A DNA stretch of 11,655 nucleotides from BMS3Abin12 sp964487445 (GCA_964487445.1 CAZAQG010000073.1:1-11655); one strand, 5' to 3'. Counted from the first letter of the stretch, positions 1-6,549 are shown. Translations and numbers: made by a program. Notes: generated by a model from the sequence alone, not told the origin.

Positions 1-116
1 CGGAGAGGGCCGGAAACGCCGCGCTTGCCCTTTTTCCGCGGGTATTGTACCGTCGACCGGTAGTGCGCTTTTAACAGACTGTTTATGTTTAGTTTTTTAT
101 GTCAGCGAGGTGCAGG

Positions 117-1247
117 ATGGCCAAGACGCCCAAGATACGGATCGCGATCGCCGGGGTGGGCAATTGTGCGAGTTCCCTGATTCAGGGGATTCATTACTAT
201 ACGCCCGAGCGTTGCGCCGAGGGTGTCAACGGTTTGATGCACGTGGAGGTCGGCGGCTACCGGCCCTGCGACATCGAGGTCGTGGCGGCCTTCGACATCG
301 ACAAGCGCAAAGTCGGGCGTGACATCAACGAGGCGATCTTCGCCAAGCCCAACTGCACCACGGTGTTCTGCGGTGATCTGCCGGCCGGCGGGGTCACGGT
401 GCGGATGGGGCAGGTCCTGGACGGCGTCTCCGAGCACATGGCGAATTACGAGGAGAACCGCACCTTCATGGTCGCCGATGCCGAGCAGCCTTCCAAGGAG
501 GACGTGGTCCGCATGCTCAAGGAGAACGGCACGGAGATCCTGCTCAACTACATGCCGGTGGGCTCCGAGCAGGCGGCGCGCTTCTACGCGGAGTGCGCGC
601 TGGAGGCGGGGGTGGGGTTCATCAACAATATGCCGGTGTTCATCGCCAGCGACCCCGAGTACGCACGCCGCTTCAAGGCGCGCAACCTTCCGATCATCGG
701 CGATGACATCAAGTCGCAGCTCGGCGCGACGATCACGCACCGCATACTGACCGACCTGTTCGCCAAGCGCGGCGTCAAGCTGATGCGTACCTACCAGCTC
801 AACACCGGCGGCAACACCGATTTCCTCAACATGAAGAACCAGACGCGCCTGGAATCGAAGAAGGTCTCCAAGACCGAGGCCGTCCAGGCGGTGGCCGAGA
901 CGCGTATCACCGACGAGAACATCCACGTCGGTCCGAGCGACTACGTGCCCTGGCAGAACGATAACAAGCTCTGTTTTCTGCGCATGGAGGGCCGTCTGTT
1001 CGGCGACGTGCCGATGGACATCGAGTTGCGGCTCTCCGTGGAGGACTCTCCCAACTCGGCCGGGGTGGCGATCGACATGGTCCGCTGCTGCAAGCTGGCG
1101 CTGCTCAGCGGAGAGGGCGGGGTCCTGGAGGCGCCTTCGGCGTACTTCTGCAAGCACCCGGCGCGCCAGTTCACGGACGACGAGGCCTATGAGCGGACCG
1201 AGACCTTCATTCGCAACCACCTGCGGGCGGCGAGGGCCGTGGGATGA
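117..1247 (+). CDS. ino1: myo-inositol-1-phosphate synthase (Ino1-type)
   Basis: Predicted to convert D-glucose 6-phosphate to 1D-myo-inositol 3-phosphate (L-inositol-1-phosphate) with NAD+ as internal redox cofactor, in the cytoplasm. The 376-residue protein opens with a dinucleotide-binding strand-turn (AGVGNCASSL, about residues 12-21). It also has the family blocks GDDIKSQLGAT (about 195-205) and NTGGNTDFLNM (from about 229), followed by the lysine-rich RLESKKVSKTEA stretch that forms the active site in this family. Length fits the short bacterial/archaeal (mycobacterial-like) class, not the roughly 500-residue eukaryotic one. I chose the ATG at 117 because GCGAGG lies six bases upstream; the in-frame ATG at 99 adds six residues without an obvious ribosome site. 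The stop overlaps the next start (ATGA), implying translational coupling with the cytidylyltransferase. Function is secure from motifs; the end product depends on the neighbours. Confidence 0.93.
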   Translation: MAKTPKIRIAIAGVGNCASSLIQGIHYYTPERCAEGVNGLMHVEVGGYRPCDIEVVAAFDIDKRKVGRDINEAIFAKPNCTTVFCGDLPAGGVTVRMGQVLDGVSEHMANYEENRTFMVADAEQPSKEDVVRMLKENGTEILLNYMPVGSEQAARFYAECALEAGVGFINNMPVFIASDPEYARRFKARNLPIIGDDIKSQLGATITHRILTDLFAKRGVKLMRTYQLNTGGNTDFLNMKNQTRLESKKVSKTEAVQAVAETRITDENIHVGPSDYVPWQNDNKLCFLRMEGRLFGDVPMDIELRLSVEDSPNSAGVAIDMVRCCKLALLSGEGGVLEAPSAYFCKHPARQFTDDEAYERTETFIRNHLRAARAVG

Positions 1248-1960
1248 ACGGTCTGATCGTGGCGGCGGGGCAGGGTGCCCGGCTCCGCGAGAAGGGCGAG
1301 AGCAAACCGCTCATCAAGGTCAAGGGCGTGCCGCTGATCGAGCGGGTGATCAACAACGCACGCCGCGCGGGCGTGGAGACGTTCCACGTGGTGAGCGGCT
1401 ACCGCGGCGCACCGTTGCGCGCCGCGCTCGACGCGTTCGCCGCCCGTGAACACGTGTCCATTACGCACGTGATCAACGAGGACTGGGACCGCGCCAACGG
1501 GGTATCGGTATACAAGGCCAGGGACTATCTGTCCGGGCCGTTTCTGCTGACCATGTGCGACCACCTGGTCGATCCGGACATCATCCGCGACGTGCTCGCC
1601 GCGCCGCATGAGCCGGACACCGTCACATTGTGCGTCGACCACAACATCGAGAACCCGCTCAACGACCCGGAAGACGTGACCCGGGTGCGCTGTTCCGATG
1701 GGCGTATCCAACTCGTCGGCAAGGTGATTCGGGACTACAACGCCATCGATACCGGCGTGTTCCTGTGCACGCCGGTGCTCTTCGACGCCTTGGAGGAGAG
1801 TTTCGCGCGCGGCGACGAGAGCATCTCCGGGGCGATGAACGTGCTCGCCGAGTGGGGCAAGGCGCGCAGCTTCGACATCAAGGATCGGCTCTGGGTCGAC
1901 GTCGACGATCCCGCGGCGTTCCACAAGGGGGAGCAGTTGATCGACCAGGGCCTGCTTTGA
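1244..1960 (+). CDS. CTP:inositol-1-phosphate cytidylyltransferase-like nucleotidyltransferase
   Basis: A 238-residue sugar-nucleotidyltransferase-fold protein. It has the N-terminal nucleotide loop AAGQGARL (residues 7-14) with the conserved SKPL lysine (K21), a metal-site MCDH (D106), and a C-terminal WVDVDD (217-222) where the second metal ligand falls. The order of blocks, including NDPEDVTRV and the AIDTGVFL strand, resembles the IPCT domain of archaeal IPCT/DIPPS enzymes, which make CDP-inositol from CTP and inositol-1-phosphate. It starts at ATG 1244 inside the stop region of the inositol-phosphate synthase gene and ends overlapping the start of a CDP-alcohol phosphatidyltransferase gene. 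This makes CDP-inositol the most economical product. Substrate choice is inferred from context and remembered family similarity; a sugar-phosphate or other alditol-phosphate cytidylyl- or uridylyltransferase cannot be excluded. Unlike the archaeal enzyme it is not fused to the membrane transferase domain. Confidence 0.8.
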   Translation: MNGLIVAAGQGARLREKGESKPLIKVKGVPLIERVINNARRAGVETFHVVSGYRGAPLRAALDAFAAREHVSITHVINEDWDRANGVSVYKARDYLSGPFLLTMCDHLVDPDIIRDVLAAPHEPDTVTLCVDHNIENPLNDPEDVTRVRCSDGRIQLVGKVIRDYNAIDTGVFLCTPVLFDALEESFARGDESISGAMNVLAEWGKARSFDIKDRLWVDVDDPAAFHKGEQLIDQGLL

Positions 1961-2949
1961 GCGCGGACGCTTCGGGCCGGCCGGCCTCTGCCGAAGCGAC
2001 CGCCAAGGCGACACTGGAAGACCTGGAATCGGCCTCTCGCACGCCGGAGATCGAGGAGTTCACCAATCTCCGGTTCATCCATCCCGCCTCACGCCGCCTG
2101 ACGCTGTGGTTCGCACGCATTGGAGTGACGCCGAACCTCGTCTCGTTCACCGGCATGGCGTGCGGAATCCTCGCCGGCATCGCCTACTTTCATTACACGT
2201 CGTGGTGGGGACCGCCGCTCGGCTTCGCCCTGATGATCGCCTGGCACATCCTGGACGGGAGCGACGGTCAGCTCGCCCGGTTGACCCATCGCCAGTCGCC
2301 GTTCGGCAAGATCATCGACGGGATCTGCGACTACGTGACCTTCCTCTCCGTCTACGCGGGGCTGGGTCTGGCCATGGCGGAACGCCTCGGGCCCGAGCTG
2401 TGGGGGCTGGTGGCGCTCGCCGGGCTCGCCCATGCCGTGCAGTCGGCGGCCTACGAGCTGCAACGCCAGGAGTACGACTTTTGGGGCCACGACAAGCGCT
2501 CCGCGGAGCTGCCGCGGCTCGAAGACCTGCGTGCCCGGCGCGGCGGCCCGTTGCACCGGTTGTACGTGCGCTACGTGCAGTTGCAGTACCTGACCTCGGG
2601 CGGTGCCGTGCGCCTGCGCGAGCGGCTCGCGGCGGTTCTGGCCCGGCACCCGGAGGCGCAGGCGCGCATCCGGGCCCGCTACCGGGAACTCTTCGCGGGC
2701 CCGGTGCGGGCCTGGGCGCTGCTCTCGTCGAATTATCGCACCCTCGGGATCTTCCTGGGCGCGGTGTTCGGGGTGCCGTGGCTGTACTTTCTGTGGGAGC
2801 TGATCGGGTTCAGTCTGGTGATGGGCTGGCGGATCCGCGCCCAGCGCCGGCACTGGCACGCGTTCGCGCGGTTCCTGGACGAGTTCGGGGTGACGGCGGA
2901 GGGTACCGACGGCCCGGGCTCGGCACGGGAGGCGGCCGGAGCCCGCTGA
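1957..2949 (+). CDS. CDP-alcohol phosphatidyltransferase, likely CDP-inositol dependent
   Basis: A 330-residue integral membrane transferase. The complete family signature D-G-x2-A-R-x8-G-x3-D-x3-D is present (D103, G104, A107, R108, G117, D121, D125). It sits after a TPNLVSF helix start (about 58-64) typical of the family. Hydrophobic segments lie near residues 57-78, 87-100, 124-141, 147-167, 263-280 and 276-292. A hydrophilic stretch of about 90 residues (168-255), rich in Arg and Glu, separates the fourth and fifth. I start it at TTG 1957, whose last two bases open the TGA stop of the preceding gene (TTGA overlap). The first in-frame ATG (2155) would delete the first helix. With a cytidylyltransferase directly upstream, it probably transfers phospho-inositol from CDP-inositol to an acceptor (inositol phosphate as in DIPPS, a glycerol phosphate, or a lipid). 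The acceptor cannot be read from sequence. A conventional phosphatidyl-headgroup synthase is the alternative. Confidence 0.82.
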   Translation: MSADASGRPASAEATAKATLEDLESASRTPEIEEFTNLRFIHPASRRLTLWFARIGVTPNLVSFTGMACGILAGIAYFHYTSWWGPPLGFALMIAWHILDGSDGQLARLTHRQSPFGKIIDGICDYVTFLSVYAGLGLAMAERLGPELWGLVALAGLAHAVQSAAYELQRQEYDFWGHDKRSAELPRLEDLRARRGGPLHRLYVRYVQLQYLTSGGAVRLRERLAAVLARHPEAQARIRARYRELFAGPVRAWALLSSNYRTLGIFLGAVFGVPWLYFLWELIGFSLVMGWRIRAQRRHWHAFARFLDEFGVTAEGTDGPGSAREAAGAR

Positions 2950-2998
2950 TCCGCGCGATATTGGCTATCCCTCGATGTCGCGGTCCGATTTCAGCGGC

Positions 2999-3023
2999 GT
3001 CGGCCGGGCTCGCCCGGCCCTAC
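2999..3023 (-). repeat. REP-like extragenic palindrome, copy 1 (GTAG head)
   Basis: Read on the minus strand this is GTAG, then an 8-base arm GGCCGGGC, a 2-base centre GA, the perfectly complementary arm GCCCGGCC, then GAC. The copy at 9488-9512 has exactly the same architecture and length (25 bases) with compensating changes in the arms. The GTAG foot and short G+C-rich stem match the REP elements mobilised by RAYT (TnpA-REP) proteins. It lies between the convergent phosphatidyltransferase and glycosyltransferase genes and may also act as a bidirectional terminator or mRNA end stabiliser. Confidence 0.65.
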
Positions 3024-3046
3024 CGTATGTCCCGGCTGTTGCAGGG

Positions 3047-3077
3047 CCCATAGGGCGGAGCTTGCCCCACCTATGGG
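3047..3077. repeat. Inverted repeat CCCATAGG / CCTATGGG at glycosyltransferase 3' end
   Basis: Perfect 8-base arms at 3047-3054 and 3070-3077 enclose 15 bases with partial further pairing. The right arm contains the stop codon of the minus-strand glycosyltransferase (CTA at 3071-3073 on +). It lies 24 bases from REP-like copy 1 and may be part of a compound repeat. A role in termination is possible, but there is no T-tract on either strand. Confidence 0.45.
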
Positions 3078-4258
3078 GCGAGGGCATCCCAGGTTCGGGG
3101 GCGATGCACGAACGCAAGCCCGCCGGCGCCGAGACGCGCGGCGTGCTCCGGGTCGCCAAGCAGCGTATCGAGTGCACGAACGAGTGCCTCCACGGAGCCC
3201 GGGTCGACCAATAGGCCATTGATCCCATCGTGCACGATATCGGGTACCCCGCCGCTACGCCCGGCCACCACCGGCAAGCCGCTCGCCATCGCTTCGAGAT
3301 AGACCAGCCCCAACCCCTCGACGCTCGCTTCGGCGCCGAGGTAGCGGCTGGGCATCGCGAACACCGAGGCCAAGTGGTAGTGCGCGGGCAGTTCCTCCTC
3401 CGGCACCGATCCCGCGAAGATCACCCGCTCGGCGACCCCGTGCCGGCGTGCCAACGTCTCGAGGTTGCGCCGCTCCGGGCCTGCGCCGACCACGAGGTAG
3501 CGCAGTCCGGGATGTGACGGTGCCAGGCGCGCAAGGGCCTCGATGACGAGATCCACGCCCTTGCGCCGCACCAGCCGGCATACGGTGAGCAGCACGGGTC
3601 CATCGCCGAGCGCATAACGGTCGCGCAACTCCGGGGAGGACGCTTGCGGCCGGAACTTGCGCAGGTCGACCACCGGTTCGATCACGCGGATGCGCGCCTC
3701 GGGCACTCCGAAACCGGCGATCAGCCGCGCCGTGTAGGTGCTGTTGGTCACGATGGCCTCTGCGCGGCACAGCGCGGCGCGGATCGCAACGCGCAAGAGC
3801 CGGTAGCGCGCCGGGCCGAGCAGATCGTTGCCGTGCACCCAGACCAGGTAGGGCGTGCCGGTGAGGCGGCGCAGCGCGAGGGCGACGAGGGCGGTGGGGA
3901 AGGTTTGGCCGCACTCGATCAACTGGAAGGGGGTCCGGCGGTGCTCGCGGTACAGGCGCAGGGCCGGGGCGAGCGAGCGCGCCAAGTCGCGCCAGCCGGG
4001 GATGGCGGCGCCGGGCACGGCGGTGCGCCGGGTCGTGTAAGGCCGGCCGACGTCGAAGTCCGCACAGCCCGGCACGCACGGGGCGAAGACCGTGATCCCG
4101 GACGGCTCGAACTCGCTCGCACGCAGATAGAGCAGCCGCTCCACGCCGCCGGGCGAGGGCATGAACTCGTTGGTGAGCAGGGCACGGCGTAGGGGAGGCG
4201 TGAGGTCGGAGGTATCGGTGTCGGTCATGGTCCGTGACGAAGCCGGGATCCGTCGCAT
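3071..4258 (-). CDS. GT4 glycosyltransferase, PimB'-like
   Basis: A 395-residue GT-B fold retaining glycosyltransferase of family GT4. The acceptor-domain glycine loop is PGGVER (36-41). The donor-domain phosphate contacts are R228 and K233 (CRLVRRKG), and the E-x7-E motif is E314/E322 (EGLGLVYLE), followed by the canonical AGRSGG and GLLVDP blocks. The stretch EELPAHYHLASVFAMPSR ahead of the E-x7-E motif closely recalls mycobacterial PimB', the GDP-mannose:phosphatidylinositol-mannoside mannosyltransferase, so a polyisoprenoid- or inositol-lipid acceptor is worth considering beside the inositol genes. This is inference: many capsule and lipopolysaccharide GT4 enzymes share these motifs. No signal peptide is seen; it is probably cytoplasmic or membrane-associated. 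The start is uncertain: ATG 4258 has GGAG almost abutting it, and ATG 4228 is an alternative ten residues in. The stop falls inside an inverted repeat. Confidence 0.85.
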   Translation of the reverse strand: MRRIPASSRTMTDTDTSDLTPPLRRALLTNEFMPSPGGVERLLYLRASEFEPSGITVFAPCVPGCADFDVGRPYTTRRTAVPGAAIPGWRDLARSLAPALRLYREHRRTPFQLIECGQTFPTALVALALRRLTGTPYLVWVHGNDLLGPARYRLLRVAIRAALCRAEAIVTNSTYTARLIAGFGVPEARIRVIEPVVDLRKFRPQASSPELRDRYALGDGPVLLTVCRLVRRKGVDLVIEALARLAPSHPGLRYLVVGAGPERRNLETLARRHGVAERVIFAGSVPEEELPAHYHLASVFAMPSRYLGAEASVEGLGLVYLEAMASGLPVVAGRSGGVPDIVHDGINGLLVDPGSVEALVRALDTLLGDPEHAARLGAGGLAFVHRPRTWDALAP

Positions 4259-4487
4259 TCTCCGGAGACGGGGAGCCGATGTAAATGGCGGATGTACCGA
4301 GGAGCCGTCTTCCCGTCAGAGGATCCCGCAACCGGTGTCAACGGATTTTACACCCCCAAAACCAAGCTCGATCATAGTCAAAAAAACGATAATACTATTT
4401 GCAACAGTAGGCTGCGGATGATTCTGCATGTTCGATCTAAAAACAGTCCGTGTTTCGATCGGGATTTTATGTCCAGATTTTTTACAT

Positions 4488-4501
4488 GTCATTTTTATGA
4501 C
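4488..4501. promoter_or_regulatory. Short inverted repeat, possible activator site
   Basis: GTCAT and ATGAC arms flank TTTT. The centre lies roughly 80 bases upstream of the transcription start predicted from the sigma-54-like element. That is within the range, though on the near side, for an enhancer-binding protein site. No regulator-specific consensus is recognised, so this is only a candidate. Confidence 0.25.
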
Positions 4502-4549
4502 TACACAAAGAACCATATAACGTTTTGATGTTCCGGCAATTAAAAATTC

Positions 4550-4565
4550 TGGCATAGATCTCGCA
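4550..4565 (+). promoter_or_regulatory. Sigma-54-type (-24/-12) promoter
   Basis: TGGCATAGATCTCGCA matches the RpoN consensus TGGCAC-N5-TTGCA at TGGCA, at the first T of the second half and at GCA, with the exact spacing between the invariant GG (4551-4552) and GC (4563-4564). The predicted start of transcription is near 4576, leaving a leader of about 78 bases before the PEP-CTERM start codon. PEP-CTERM genes in other proteobacteria depend on RpoN and the PrsK/PrsR two-component system, which agrees with this assignment. Confidence 0.6.
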
Positions 4566-4653
4566 ACATCATGCACACCGGGTTTCCCATCGACCCAGAA
4601 ATGATGCAGTCGATGAACGGGCGCTTCACGCAGACGCAAAGGGGGGACGGATC

Positions 4654-5499
4654 ATGAGAAGGCAATTGATTGGCTGGCTGGGGTTGGCCCTGTTGATGGT
4701 AGGTGGCACCGCTCAGGCGGGGCTCATATGGGGCAACAACGCGAGCAGCGGGGCACCGTACATTCAGGCCTACGATAGCACCACGGGCACCCTGGTCCAC
4801 GAGTTCCTCTCACCGCACAGCGGCAACGGCCGGGGTGTCGTGCAGGTGGGAAATATCCTCTATTACACACTGGTTAGCGACAAGAATATCTACCGCATGA
4901 GTGCGATCGACGGCTCCGATCTCGGCTCGCCGATCACCACCGCCGTCCGGAGCATGTCGACCATCGGCTGGGACGGGAGTGCGTTTTGGACCTCGGACTA
5001 TACGGGTAATGAAAACGCCTACCGGATCGATCCGGCGACCGGCGACACCATCAAGACCGTGAGCTTGGCGAAAGCCGGTAATAGTTATGACGGACTGGAG
5101 TACTTCAACGGCAAGCTCATTGCCAATCGCGGTGACGCCGCCTATGGAGGAGTCTACGACGTCTATGATATCGATGGGAATCTCTTGACCGCGGATTTCC
5201 TCGAGACCGGGGAACGATCTACGGGCATCGCCTTCGACGGGACCGATTTCTACGTCTCGAACATCTACAAGCACTCAATCAGCATCTTCGATGGAACTAC
5301 GGGAAACCTCCTGCGGGTGCTCAGTCTGGACACAACTGCCCGGCAAAAGGTCCTCGAGGACCTTTCCTTCGACTACGCCGCGCGTAAGGATACCGGTGGC
5401 GGCGGCGTGCCCCCCGTACCCGAGCCCGGCACGCTGGCGCTGCTCGGCCTGGGGGCGTTCCTGCTCGCCTGGACGCGGCGGCGGACGCGGCAACACTGA
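4654..5499 (+). CDS. PEP-CTERM sorted secreted protein, propeller-like
   Basis: A 281-residue exported protein. The N-terminus is a classical signal peptide (basic MRRQ, hydrophobic core, likely cleavage after AQA at residue 22). The C-terminus carries the sorting signal VPEPGTLALLG (PEP at 256-258), then a hydrophobic helix and a basic RRRTR tail. That is the tripartite PEP-CTERM signal processed by exosortase. The middle has loosely repeated units such as IGWDGSAFW, LEYFNGKLIA and IAFDGTDFYV, each followed by an acidic-aromatic strand; these look like beta-propeller blades. A good ribosome site (AAAGGGGGGA) precedes the ATG. No exosortase, PrsK/PrsR or polysaccharide cluster is in the window, so the sorting machinery must lie elsewhere. 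The likely role is a surface or extracellular-matrix protein; the specific function is unknown. Upstream is a sigma-54-like promoter, downstream an intrinsic terminator, so it is probably monocistronic. Confidence 0.88.
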   Translation: MRRQLIGWLGLALLMVGGTAQAGLIWGNNASSGAPYIQAYDSTTGTLVHEFLSPHSGNGRGVVQVGNILYYTLVSDKNIYRMSAIDGSDLGSPITTAVRSMSTIGWDGSAFWTSDYTGNENAYRIDPATGDTIKTVSLAKAGNSYDGLEYFNGKLIANRGDAAYGGVYDVYDIDGNLLTADFLETGERSTGIAFDGTDFYVSNIYKHSISIFDGTTGNLLRVLSLDTTARQKVLEDLSFDYAARKDTGGGGVPPVPEPGTLALLGLGAFLLAWTRRRTRQH

Positions 5500-5526
5500 T
5501 TCGTGAACCACCTTGCAAGGGGGGGG

Positions 5527-5552
5527 AAGCGGCCTTCGGGCCGCTTTTTTTT
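5527..5552 (+). terminator. Intrinsic terminator after the PEP-CTERM gene
   Basis: The stem GCGGCC (5529-5534) pairs with GGCCGC (5539-5544) around a stable TTCG tetraloop, preceded by AA and followed by eight T residues (5545-5552). This is a textbook rho-independent terminator, 29 bases after the PEP-CTERM stop. Confidence 0.93.
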
Positions 5553-5680
5553 CGGGGGGCGCCGGGCATGGGGCGCGTGGCGCCTCGACCGGCGCTGTCA
5601 ATGCCTGCGGCGAAGGGGCGAAGTTCGACGGAGACCACGGCCCTGGTGGCCTGCTTCCCGGTACATCCGTTGCGTTCCTC

Positions 5681-5710
5681 TTGATGTTTCAAGGGGTTAC
5701 GCCGTACTAT
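5681..5710 (+). promoter_or_regulatory. Candidate sigma-70 promoter for the peroxiredoxin gene
   Basis: TTGATG (5681-5686) and TACTAT (5705-5710) are separated by 18 bases, each matching four of six consensus positions. It lies between the terminator and the peroxiredoxin gene, in the only relatively A+T-rich part of that gap. The predicted leader is about 85 bases. The rest of 5553-5803 shows nothing recognisable, and I could not make out an OxyR site with confidence. Confidence 0.4.
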
Positions 5711-5803
5711 TGCTGAGTTTCGGACGATCGGGTGTCGGCGTAGCGGCGCGGATACCCGGCGGCGAGCAACCGGTACAGGGGAACGACTACAGGAGAACGA
5801 CGC

Positions 5804-6547
5804 ATGTTGGAAAATCGTGAAGGGCAACGAGTACCCGAGGTGACGTTTCGCGTACGACGCGACGACGACTGGGCCGAGGTGACGAGCAAGGAGGTGTTCG
5901 CGGGACGAACGGTGGTGGTGTTCGCGCTGCCCGGCGCGTTCACGCCGACTTGTTCCTCCGCGCACGTGCCGCGCTTCAATGAACTGGCGCCGGTGTTCCG
6001 CGCGAACAATGTGGACGAGATCGTCTGCATCTCGGTCAACGATGCCTTCGTCATGGATGCCTGGCGCAAGGAGCAAGGTGCGGAGCGGATCCGCTTCCTT
6101 CCGGACGGCAACGGTACGTTCACCGCGGCCATGGGGATGCTCGTCGACAAGGAGGACCTGGGCTTCGGCCGGCGCTCGTGGCGCTACTCGATGCTGGTGC
6201 GCGACGGCGTCATCGAGAAGATGTTCATCGAGCCGCAGGGCGCGGGGGACCCCTACGAGGTCTCCGATGCCGACACGATGCTGCACCATCTGAACCCAAA
6301 GGCCGCGGCACTCCCGAAGATCGCCCTGTTTACCCGTCCGGGTTGTCCGTACTGCGCGCGCGCCAAGGCGCTGCTGACCGAGGCCGCGCTGCCCTACCAG
6401 GAGATCGTCGTGGGGGAGGGCGCATCGCTCGCCGCCCTGCGGGCGGTCACCGGGGCCGACACCGTCCCGCAGGCGTTCGCCGACGGGGTGCACATCGGCG
6501 GCTCCGAGGCGCTTGCGGCATGGATGAACGAGCGCACCGTCGCGTGA
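5804..6547 (+). CDS. Peroxiredoxin-glutaredoxin fusion (Prx5-Grx hybrid)
   Basis: A 247-residue hybrid peroxidase. Residues 1 to about 165 form a Prx5-type peroxiredoxin with the peroxidatic cysteine in PGAFTPTC (C50) and a second cysteine at C75 (VCISVND). Residues about 171-247 form a glutaredoxin with the dithiol active site CPYC (C181/C184) and the TVPQAFADGVHIGG block that binds glutathione. Enzymes of this design, as in Haemophilus influenzae, reduce hydrogen peroxide and alkyl hydroperoxides with glutathione, the fused glutaredoxin recycling the peroxiredoxin, in the cytoplasm. The organism therefore probably makes glutathione. AGGAGA (5791-5796) supports the ATG at 5804. The gene has its own candidate promoter and is followed by a 13-base inverted repeat, so it appears to be a single-gene unit. 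Both active sites are intact. Confidence 0.95.
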   Translation: MLENREGQRVPEVTFRVRRDDDWAEVTSKEVFAGRTVVVFALPGAFTPTCSSAHVPRFNELAPVFRANNVDEIVCISVNDAFVMDAWRKEQGAERIRFLPDGNGTFTAAMGMLVDKEDLGFGRRSWRYSMLVRDGVIEKMFIEPQGAGDPYEVSDADTMLHHLNPKAAALPKIALFTRPGCPYCARAKALLTEAALPYQEIVVGEGASLAALRAVTGADTVPQAFADGVHIGGSEALAAWMNERTVA

Positions 6548-6549
6548 GG

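Larger units (their letters stand above)
4259..4653. other. A+T-rich divergent intergenic region (395 bases)
   Basis: This gap separates the divergent glycosyltransferase and PEP-CTERM genes. By hand count 4381-4560 holds 63 G/C in 180 bases (35%), far below the surrounding G+C-rich DNA. It contains a sigma-54-like -24/-12 element (4550-4565), a GTCAT-TTTT-ATGAC inverted repeat (4488-4501) and two TTCGATC direct repeats (4431-4437 and 4454-4460). No credible coding sequence is seen. It probably serves as a regulatory region, mainly for the PEP-CTERM gene. Confidence 0.6.

Noticed and set aside
45..74. Possible promoter TTGTAC ... TTTTAA ahead of the inositol-phosphate synthase
   Set aside because: The spacing is 18 but the -10 matches only three of six positions; the region is A+T-rich without a clear signal.
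102..1220. Long minus-strand open frame opposite the inositol-phosphate synthase
   Set aside because: It is the antisense shadow of a well-supported gene in G+C-rich DNA; its translation is low-complexity (Val, Leu, Arg, His rich) and has no recognisable motif.
1630..1956. Upstream extension of the phosphatidyltransferase frame from ATG 1630
   Set aside because: It lies wholly over the cytidylyltransferase gene in another frame and its translation is arginine-rich junk; the TTG at 1957 gives a family-like N-terminus.
2999..3077. CRISPR-like repeats
   Set aside because: Only isolated palindromes are present; there are no regularly spaced identical repeats or spacers anywhere in the window.
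4313..4341. Perfect TTGACA on the minus strand ahead of the glycosyltransferase
   Set aside because: No acceptable -10 element lies 16-18 bases downstream (TGACGG or similar), so a promoter cannot be supported.
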